Assembly (NCBI GenBank): GCA_964572475.1
Contig: CAZNEZ010000058.1
Coordinates: forward strand, 1 to 11,153
Reading direction: 5' to 3'
From: CAZNEZ01 sp964572475
GTDB taxonomy: Bacteria; Bacillota; Clostridia; Lachnospirales; Lachnospiraceae
Length of the DNA stretch: 11,153 nucleotides
Part shown: piece after piece, positions 6,152 to 11,153 of the stretch
Layout: every line of letters starts with the position of its first letter
How positions within the stretch are numbered: the stretch's first letter is position 1
The notes under the pieces: model-generated
What the model saw: only the letters and a program-made list of their open reading frames with translations
The model's database searches: none
Told to the model about the DNA's origin: nothing
Translations under genes and position numbers: made by a program

Positions 6152-7674
6152 CAACATTGAAACAAAAAAGAAAGAAGAATCTAATAGCAGTTTTAAGTGT
6201 TATAGTGGTTCTTGTAGTACTCGTTGTTGCTGTAAAGCTTTTAACATCAGAAAAGAGCAAGGATGAGGATACAGAAGGTGTAGTAACAGAAGCATTTAAG
6301 ATTGCTACAATAAGTGAGTCTTCGGTTAAAAAAATAGATTATGTCTCTGATGGCAAAACATTTTCATTTGCATATGAGAATGATGCCTGGACATATACAG
6401 ATGATAAGAATTTCCCACTTGACCAGAACAGAATTACATCTAAGTTTTTAGATTCATTTTTCGCAATTACATCTGAAAGAAAGATAACCGTAGAAGATGG
6501 CAGTTATGCAAAATATGGATTAGATAATCCGAGTATTACACTTACATTTACAGATAATAATAAGATAGCAACAACTTATCTTATGGGTTCATATAATAGT
6601 GTAATTGGAGGATATTATGTAACTGTTAAGGATAGTAAGGAAATATATGTTATTGACGATACAATGCTTCAGATTTGTAGAGACAATATATATGATTTTG
6701 CTACTGTAGAGACAATTCCATCATTTTCGACAGACGCACTTAATAGTTTAAGTGTCACTAACAATGGCGTTAAGGTTAGACTTCTTCTTAAGACTGAGGG
6801 TGATGAAAGTGACCTTACAGGATATGCAAAATGGTTCTTTAAAGAGCCATTTCAGAATATCAGAGGTTGTGAAAGTGGCAAAATTAATAATGATGATATG
6901 ACTATGTTTACTGGTCTTCAATATACTAAGATGGCAAAATATAATCCTACTACTGATGATCTTACTGAATATGGTATTAAAGGAAGTAATAATACCTATG
7001 AGTTAAGTTATAAAGGTACTGATGAAGAAGGAAATGACGAAGAACATGTATTCAAACTTAGTATTGGCAAGTTAGATGATACAGGAAGTTATTATTATGT
7101 TCAGGGTGTTGATTATGTAGGATTGATTAAAAACCAGACGAGTGCAGTTTATTTAATGGATACATCACTTGTTACAGCATTGCTTGCATTTAACCCAATG
7201 GATTACTTATTTAAGTATGTAGCTTTTGTAAAACTTGATGATATAGCTAATAGCTCAATTGATATAAAGACACCTGATAAGTCATATAAGCTTGAATATA
7301 AGGTGGTAAAATCAGTTGGTGGTTCATCAGGCTCAGAAGAAAGCACAGATGGTGAAGCATATTATGTAGATGGAGAACTTATGGATTCAACTAATTTCAA
7401 GACATATTATACTGAATTCATTAAGCTTTCAGCTGAAAGAATAATATATGATCAGTCTACAGTAGTTGAAGGTGAGCCAGATTATACATTTGTATATCAT
7501 AGAGTTGTAGATGATGTGTATGGTGAAATCACAGTTAAATTTATTCCATATAATGTTAATTACTATGAAGCAAATATTAATGGAGTAACAGAATTCCTTG
7601 TAAATAAAAGAGATGTTAAGAATTTGATAACAGATCTTGAATCACTTAAAGCAGGAACGTATAATCAGGACTAG
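6148..7674 (+). CDS. DUF4340 domain-containing membrane-anchored protein
   Basis: This 508-residue protein has a basic N terminus, one hydrophobic helix (about 12-32) and a long, probably extracytoplasmic region. Residues 59-135 carry the DUF4340 pattern: a short strand pair with an aromatic-Trp motif (AWTY, 80-83) and YGLDNPSITLTF (123-134), with YYV and IYVID segments after it (156-170). A second, similar stretch appears around 255-340. The family has no known biochemical role, but it is commonly encoded beside GldG-like proteins, as here. It starts inside the GldG-like stop (ATGA, 4-nt overlap), with AGGAG at 6134-6138, so it is surely made with the transporter and may be its extracellular partner or a cargo adaptor. 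There is no lipobox and no C-terminal anchor. Confidence 0.8.
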   Translation: MTTLKQKRKKNLIAVLSVIVVLVVLVVAVKLLTSEKSKDEDTEGVVTEAFKIATISESSVKKIDYVSDGKTFSFAYENDAWTYTDDKNFPLDQNRITSKFLDSFFAITSERKITVEDGSYAKYGLDNPSITLTFTDNNKIATTYLMGSYNSVIGGYYVTVKDSKEIYVIDDTMLQICRDNIYDFATVETIPSFSTDALNSLSVTNNGVKVRLLLKTEGDESDLTGYAKWFFKEPFQNIRGCESGKINNDDMTMFTGLQYTKMAKYNPTTDDLTEYGIKGSNNTYELSYKGTDEEGNDEEHVFKLSIGKLDDTGSYYYVQGVDYVGLIKNQTSAVYLMDTSLVTALLAFNPMDYLFKYVAFVKLDDIANSSIDIKTPDKSYKLEYKVVKSVGGSSGSEESTDGEAYYVDGELMDSTNFKTYYTEFIKLSAERIIYDQSTVVEGEPDYTFVYHRVVDDVYGEITVKFIPYNVNYYEANINGVTEFLVNKRDVKNLITDLESLKAGTYNQD

Positions 7675-7699
7675 TATTCTGAATAAAAAAATATAAATT

Positions 7700-7740
7700 A
7701 GAGCATATTAGTAGTAGAGATTATTGCTAATATGCTCTTT
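7700..7740 (+). terminator. Terminator of the Gld-like operon
   Basis: A 12-bp perfect stem pairs 7700-7711 with 7727-7738 around a 15-nt loop. The following T tract is short (TTT then AATT), so termination may be partial. The 5' arm begins AGAGCATATT, which recurs at 7811-7820 in the leader of the lipoprotein gene. Confidence 0.6.
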
Positions 7741-7810
7741 AATTATATATTAGGAAAGTAGTATTATTATATAACATATCTTATATGATAATGCTGATAA
7801 TCGCTAAAAC

Positions 7811-7820
7811 AGAGCATATT
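7811..7820 (+). repeat. Direct repeat of the upstream terminator arm
   Basis: AGAGCATATT here is identical to 7700-7709 and complementary to 7729-7738. If transcription reads through, the 3' terminator arm could pair with this copy instead. It may equally be a pair of protein-binding half-sites or chance. Confidence 0.25.
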
Positions 7821-7877
7821 TATTAATCTTAGAACCATAGTAAGGTTACTTGATTTTAAGAGAATGGAGATGTCTAG

Positions 7878-8111
7878 ATGAAAAAAATATTATCAGTTTT
7901 ATTAATTGTTTTGGCAATGTGCTGTTTGGGTGCTTGTTCATCAAGTCAAAACGAAAGTGATACAAATAGTAGTTCAACAGCAGAAGACGGAAGTTCAGGT
8001 GTACTTGAAGATGTTGGAGATGATATCGAAACAGGTGTAAGTGATATAGGAAATGATATCGCTACAGGTGCAAGTGATATCGCTAATGATGTAAGCAGTA
8101 TGGCTGAGTAA
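7878..8111 (+). CDS. Small lipoprotein with three 11-residue repeats
   Basis: The 77-residue precursor has a lipoprotein signal peptide: MKK, a hydrophobic core (4-16) and the lipobox LGAC with the lipidated cysteine at 20. The mature part is only 58 residues: a Ser/Asn/Thr/Asp-rich linker (21-44), then three 11-residue units at 45-55, 56-66 and 67-77 of the pattern D-[VI]-x-[DN]-[DN]-[IV]-x-[TS]-x-x-x. The units repeat hydrophobic positions in a way that suits a short acidic amphipathic helix. GGAG at 7866-7869 lies 8 nt before the ATG. It would be exported by Sec, lipidated by Lgt (an Lgt-family gene lies at 10299-11090) and held on the outer face of the membrane. It stands alone between two terminators. 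I recognise no named family. Confidence 0.8.
   Translation: MKKILSVLLIVLAMCCLGACSSSQNESDTNSSSTAEDGSSGVLEDVGDDIETGVSDIGNDIATGASDIANDVSSMAE
8010..8108 (+). repeat. Three 33-bp tandem repeats inside the lipoprotein gene
   Basis: Units 8010-8042, 8043-8075 and 8076-8108 encode the 11-residue repeats. The first two are close in DNA sequence (shared ATGATATCG and ACAGGTG blocks); the third keeps its first half and then diverges. This suggests in-frame duplication followed by drift, and copy number could vary between strains. Confidence 0.7.
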
Positions 8112-8128
8112 AGACAATATTTAGTAGT

Positions 8129-8170
8129 AAAGTTAAAAGGTACTTGCCAGCACAAGTACCTTTTAACTTT
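8129..8170. terminator. Perfect 18-bp hairpin, terminator of the lipoprotein gene
   Basis: Bases 8129-8146 pair without mismatch with 8153-8170 around a 6-nt CCAGCA loop; 8128/8171 can extend the stem. The core GGTACTTG/CAAGTACC is followed by TTTT within the stem, and AAAA precedes it on the other side, so it could terminate in both directions. It lies 17 nt after the lipoprotein stop codon. Confidence 0.8.
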
Positions 8171-8183
8171 ATAGGAAATTGCG

Positions 8184-8212
8184 TTGTAATTTATTTAAAA
8201 ATATTTTATACT
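8184..8212 (+). promoter_or_regulatory. Promoter of the two-component genes
   Basis: TTGTAA at 8184-8189, a 17-nt spacer and TATACT at 8207-8212 form a good sigma-A-type promoter. Transcription would begin near 8219, about 40 nt before the response-regulator start. I saw no paired direct repeats typical of LytTR binding here, so autoregulation is not evident. Confidence 0.65.
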
Positions 8213-8246
8213 AGAAATGTAATTATAAAATTAGAACGTCAAGGAT

Positions 8247-8253
8247 GGTAGAG
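8247..8253 (+). promoter_or_regulatory. Ribosome binding site deciding the response-regulator start
   Basis: GGTAGAG lies 6 nt before the ATG at 8260. An earlier in-frame ATG at 8245 would have only AAGG touching it and would add five residues before the normal receiver-domain start MRIAVCDD, so 8260 is preferred. Confidence 0.6.
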
Positions 8254-8259
8254 ATACAA

Positions 8260-8964
8260 ATGAGAATAGCAGTTTGCGATGATATAAAGGATGAACTAGA
8301 TGTTGTATCCAATTACATAGAGAAATATTTAAAGAATGCCATCATTATAAGGTATGAAGATGGTAACAAACTTATATGCGACCATCAAAATCAGTCATAT
8401 GATTTAATTGTTATGGATGTATTAATGCCAGCAATAAATGGTATGGATGCAGCTGAAAAAATACGTAAATTCGATAGTAATACACCTATTATTTTTATTA
8501 CCACATCACAGGAATTTGCAGTAAAAAGTTATCGTGTATTGGCTTTTGACTATATTTTAAAGCCGATAAATGAGGAGCAAATAAAAGAATGTCTTAATAG
8601 ATTTTTATTAACTAAATTAGATACACATACAATTACTGTGAAATATATAGGAGTAGATACCAAAATCCGCATAAATAATATTATCTATATGGAAAGCAGA
8701 CTTCACAATGTTATTTTTCATCTTATAGGAGGAAATAATATTGAGGTAACAGCTAAACTTTCGGATTATGAAAACCTTACAAAGGCGTATCATTTTTGCC
8801 GATGCCATAAGAGCTATATAGTTAATGTTGCTAATGTAAGTAAAATATCAGGTATTGAATATACAATGACTAACGGAGATGTTATTAAGATATCAAGAAC
8901 CTTTAGCGCACAAGCGAAAAAGGCATATTTTGATTATGTGTTTGGTGGTGATAGAAGTGAGTGA
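8260..8964 (+). CDS. LytTR-family response regulator
   Basis: This 234-residue cytoplasmic regulator has a receiver domain (about 1-118) and a LytTR DNA-binding domain (about 125-230). In the receiver the acidic pair is Asp7-Asp8, the phosphoacceptor is Asp53 in VMDVLMP, the switch residue is Thr81 in FITTS, and the conserved lysine is Lys101 in ILKP. The LytTR part shows IIYMESRLHNVIFHL (141-155) and FCRCHKSYIVNV (179-190), the family's usual landmarks. All residues needed for phosphorylation are present. It belongs to the AgrA/ComE/VirR type, which binds paired short direct repeats to activate target genes. The adjacent kinase gene, overlapping its stop by 8 nt, is its obvious partner. Targets are not visible; nearby candidates are the lipoprotein and transporter genes, but this is inference. 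Confidence 0.92.
   Translation: MRIAVCDDIKDELDVVSNYIEKYLKNAIIIRYEDGNKLICDHQNQSYDLIVMDVLMPAINGMDAAEKIRKFDSNTPIIFITTSQEFAVKSYRVLAFDYILKPINEEQIKECLNRFLLTKLDTHTITVKYIGVDTKIRINNIIYMESRLHNVIFHLIGGNNIEVTAKLSDYENLTKAYHFCRCHKSYIVNVANVSKISGIEYTMTNGDVIKISRTFSAQAKKAYFDYVFGGDRSE
8944..8952 (+). promoter_or_regulatory. Ribosome binding site suggesting a GTG start for the kinase
   Basis: GGTGGTGAT is one mismatch from GGAGGTGAT and lies 4 nt before the GTG at 8957, inside the response-regulator gene. The open frame reaches back to an ATG at 8879, but that would overlap the regulator by 86 nt with no such site. An ATG at 8996 is the other possibility. Confidence 0.5.
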
Positions 8965-10246
8965 AGAAGCAAGACAGATTTTAGAAGTAGTAAGAATGCT
9001 TGTTAATCTTATCTTTTTAATAATACTTGTTTTTACTATGGCTGATTACAAAATTAAAAAGGGAAAGGCAATGCTTGCTATAGTATTGACATCAATCTTT
9101 AGTATAACAATTAATACATTATATATTGCCTTTTATGGCATTGAATTCTTTGGAAAAATGTGCCTGTTTACAACAACAATTCCATTTTTGATTGTAATAA
9201 TTATTATTACAAAGGATAGTTTTTCAAAGACTATGTACAATTTTTGGTTTCAGGTAAATATATTTTGTATAATATGGATGATAGTAGCATTTTGTTATTA
9301 TCTCTTCCATATAGATATTGTTTTTGATATTATTATTCGTGTAATCTGTTATTTGCTGTTTGCATTATTTACTTTATTTTTTATAAGAAAGCCATATAGA
9401 GTTTTTGCCGATAATGTGTGTGCAAATTGGGTGGGCATAGGATTGTTACCTATGTTTCTCACATTTGCGTTTTTTCAAAATAGATTATTGTATTCAGCAG
9501 AAGGAGAAACACCTAGAAAGTTATTTCAAGGTTCTATAATTGTTCTTATTATGATTTTAGTGCATTATGTCATAATCCAAACCTATCGTACTTTATATGA
9601 ATCTATGCTTAAGACTCAGCTTGAACAGAATATGAAGGGACAGGTTGCGCTATATAAGGAACAGTATGAGGCTGTAATGCAGAAAATAGAAGCTGATAAG
9701 GTATTTCGCCATGATATACGTCATCATTCACAAATAATTATGAATTTGCTTAACAGTAGTGATATAGTAAAGGCAAAGGAATATCTTATTAATCTTTACA
9801 AAGATACACAGAATAGCTGCATTACTGAATATTCTGAGAACCTTGTAGTTAATTCAGTATTATCTCATCACATTGATAAGGCAAAAAAACAGGGAATTGA
9901 GGTTAAATGTAAATCAATACTGCCACCTGAACTTACTATTGATGAAATGGAGTTTTGTGTAATATTATCCAATCTTATTGAGAATGCTGTTCAAAATGCG
10001 GTTAGCTATATTGATATTTCGGTACTACAAAATGGAAAGCAGTTTTGCATAAATATAGAGAATGATTATGCAGGTGAACTAAAAAAGAATAGTTCTGGTG
10101 ATTATATAAGCACTACCCAAGGAGGAAGTGGTATTGGTCTTAAAAGTGTACGATATTTAGTTGACAAACAAGGTGGAATAATAGATATATTAGAAGATAA
10201 GAGCGTATTCTTAGTAAGGGTTGCAATCAATAATAGAGATACATAG
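8957..10246 (+). CDS. GHKL sensor histidine kinase, AgrC/ComD-like
   Basis: With the GTG start the protein has 429 residues. The N-terminal half is a multi-pass membrane sensor with about six or seven hydrophobic segments (roughly 14-30, 38-59, 68-86, 95-118, 122-143, 157-174, 191-209). A helical linker (about 210-245) leads to the phosphorylation site His252 in FRHDIRHH, then the N box NLIENAVQNAV (339-349, Asn343) and the glycine box GGSGIGLKSV (389-398) of a HATPase_c domain. The lack of the usual other boxes and the membrane layout place it with peptide-sensing GHKL kinases such as AgrC and ComD, paired with LytTR regulators. No obvious prepeptide or AgrB-like processing gene is nearby, so the signal is unknown. 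The start is uncertain by tens of residues. Confidence 0.88.
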   Translation: MSEEARQILEVVRMLVNLIFLIILVFTMADYKIKKGKAMLAIVLTSIFSITINTLYIAFYGIEFFGKMCLFTTTIPFLIVIIIITKDSFSKTMYNFWFQVNIFCIIWMIVAFCYYLFHIDIVFDIIIRVICYLLFALFTLFFIRKPYRVFADNVCANWVGIGLLPMFLTFAFFQNRLLYSAEGETPRKLFQGSIIVLIMILVHYVIIQTYRTLYESMLKTQLEQNMKGQVALYKEQYEAVMQKIEADKVFRHDIRHHSQIIMNLLNSSDIVKAKEYLINLYKDTQNSCITEYSENLVVNSVLSHHIDKAKKQGIEVKCKSILPPELTIDEMEFCVILSNLIENAVQNAVSYIDISVLQNGKQFCINIENDYAGELKKNSSGDYISTTQGGSGIGLKSVRYLVDKQGGIIDILEDKSVFLVRVAINNRDT

Positions 10247-10262
10247 TAATAGATTAATATGG

Positions 10263-10312
10263 CTTCATAATTCTCATAAGTACAGAAAATAATGGGAATT
10301 ATGGAGTTTCTT
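10263..10312 (+). terminator. Terminator of the two-component genes
   Basis: Bases 10263-10275 pair with 10294-10306 (13 positions, two G-U pairs) around an 18-nt loop, followed on the + strand by GTTTCTTT. The 3' arm runs into the end of the convergent lgt-like gene. No T run follows on the minus strand, so it serves the kinase gene better than the lgt-like gene. Confidence 0.5.
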
Positions 10313-11090
10313 TAATTCTAACCTTTCTAAGAATTAACCAAATACCTATTGGAAGAAGAATAAGACTTACCCATTGGGATGTTGAAACGCCGAAAAATAC
10401 ACCTCTCTCAACATCGCCACGCAGGAATTCAAGTAAAAATCTTTCTATAGCATAAACGATGAGGTATATTCCCAAGATGCTTCCGGGTTTTCTAGGCTTG
10501 CGGCCATAAGCAAATAATACAATAAAAAGAATCATATTTATAGCGCTTTCAAGGAGCTGAACTGGGAATCTTGGAACGTCATCCAGAGCTGCAATAAATG
10601 GATTCTCATGGAAATGTATTGAAAATGGTCCATGATATTCTATGCCATAGCAGCAGCCACCAAGGAAACAACCAATTCTTCCAATACTATGAATAAATGG
10701 AATGGCTGGAGCTATGACATTTACCATAGAGAAAAAATCATATTTGTATATCTTGCAAAATAGAATAAGGGTTATTAAAACACCTATTAATCCACCATAG
10801 AATACAAAACCACTAAACATATATGAAATGACGGCAGCTGGATTACCATAGTCTACAAACTTATCAAAGTTGCGGATAAGGCCAGGTGTAAGTGATAGAG
10901 CATATAAAAGCTTTGCACCAATTAAAAGTCCGATAGCAGAATAAAGCGTTGCAAAGAAAACGTAATCTTTGCCAATTCCATAAATTTTACCTCTTCCGAC
11001 AGTGAAACAAATTGCAATTATGTATGCAATAACGATGACAGAGCCATATGCGGGAATCTGTATTGGTCCTATAGTGAAATATGGTAACAT
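10299..11090 (-). CDS. lgt: Prolipoprotein diacylglyceryl transferase family protein
   Basis: Lgt transfers diacylglycerol from phosphatidylglycerol to the lipobox cysteine of prelipoproteins in the cytoplasmic membrane. The 263-residue product has about seven membrane segments, an N-terminal PAYGS (13-17, Tyr15 matching the conserved N-terminal Tyr), FYGGLIG (97-103), the signature GRIGCFLGGCCYG (137-149), FPVQLLES (175-182) and ERFLLEFLRGD (216-226, conserved Arg and Glu). Compared with E. coli Lgt, the HGG histidine is tyrosine (Tyr98) and the asparagine-rich end of the signature is replaced by Cys-Cys. This variant is familiar to me from clostridial Lgt-like proteins, so it may be the normal enzyme or a paralogue. 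The gene is convergent with the kinase gene. The start at 11090 is chosen over an ATG at 11102 because GGAG sits 6 nt before it. Confidence 0.88.
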   Translation of the reverse strand: MLPYFTIGPIQIPAYGSVIVIAYIIAICFTVGRGKIYGIGKDYVFFATLYSAIGLLIGAKLLYALSLTPGLIRNFDKFVDYGNPAAVISYMFSGFVFYGGLIGVLITLILFCKIYKYDFFSMVNVIAPAIPFIHSIGRIGCFLGGCCYGIEYHGPFSIHFHENPFIAALDDVPRFPVQLLESAINMILFIVLFAYGRKPRKPGSILGIYLIVYAIERFLLEFLRGDVERGVFFGVSTSQWVSLILLPIGIWLILRKVRIKETP

Positions 11091-11096
11091 AGTAAT

Positions 11097-11100
11097 CTCC
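11097..11100 (-). promoter_or_regulatory. Ribosome binding site deciding the lgt-like start
   Basis: Read on the minus strand, GGAG at 11100-11097 is 6 nt before the ATG at 11090. The upstream ATG at 11102 overlaps this site and has no Shine-Dalgarno sequence of its own. Confidence 0.6.
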
Positions 11101-11145
11101 ATTCTTTGTTAAGGTGCACAAGCTTTTAACATATCTGAATAGTAA

Positions 11146-11151
11146 AGTATA
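11146..11151 (-). promoter_or_regulatory. Possible -10 box of the lgt-like gene
   Basis: On the minus strand TATACT lies at 11151-11146, giving a start of transcription near 11139 and a leader of about 50 nt. The -35 region would be beyond the window, so this is only a partial match. Confidence 0.35.
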
Positions 11152-11153
11152 AT

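Noticed and set aside
7870..7881. Mini-frame ATG-TCT-AGA-TGA overlapping the lipoprotein start codon
   Set aside because: A three-codon frame at this spot is easily due to chance, and the GGAG site is better placed for the lipoprotein ATG.
8171..8244. LytTR binding repeats upstream of the response regulator
   Set aside because: No two similar 9-base direct repeats with the usual spacing were seen; short ACAGTTAA-like strings occur only inside the GldG-like and DUF4340 coding regions.

Overview
The window looks like chromosomal DNA from a low-GC anaerobic Firmicute, most likely a Lachnospiraceae-type clostridium. This is inferred from AT-rich codon use, strong AGGAGG-type ribosome sites, T-box/L-box style leader control, clostridial forms of DapA, DapB and the prolipoprotein diacylglyceryl transferase, and a LytTR/GHKL two-component pair. 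No species can be named from sequence alone. I see no tRNA, rRNA, CRISPR array, insertion sequence or phage gene.

Left part (1-2806): a small CobO/BtuR-like P-loop ATPase gene has its own good promoter but no visible terminator. A second strong promoter (571-599) then drives a textbook lysine riboswitch (aptamer about 617-794) with an intrinsic terminator at 818-846. This controls dapA and dapB, the first two committed steps of lysine/diaminopimelate synthesis. Between the riboswitch terminator and dapA lies an odd GC-rich patch (about 885-945) that the annotated genes do not explain. A long hairpin with a T tail closes the dapAB unit at 2761-2806.

Middle part (2852-7740): a tightly packed four-gene operon (overlaps of 1 and 4 nt, one 13-nt gap) encodes an ABC ATPase, a GldF-like ABC-2 permease, a GldG-like membrane-anchored auxiliary protein and a DUF4340 protein. 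It resembles the GldA-GldF-GldG transporter of gliding Bacteroidetes, here in an organism that presumably does not glide; its substrate is unknown. A hairpin ends it.

Right part (7741-11153): a 77-residue lipoprotein with three 11-residue C-terminal repeats is followed by a perfect 18-bp terminator hairpin. A strong promoter then drives a LytTR response regulator and an overlapping AgrC/ComD-like GHKL histidine kinase. On the opposite strand, convergent with the kinase, is an Lgt-family prolipoprotein diacylglyceryl transferase with the clostridial Cys-Cys motif.

How they fit together: dapAB is a self-contained feedback-regulated biosynthetic unit. The transporter operon, lipoprotein, two-component system and Lgt all concern the cell envelope, but apart from adjacency nothing in the sequence proves that they form one system. 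I did not find a clear new defence or mobile system; the best candidates for follow-up are the Gld-like operon, the repeat lipoprotein and the GC-rich island before dapA.
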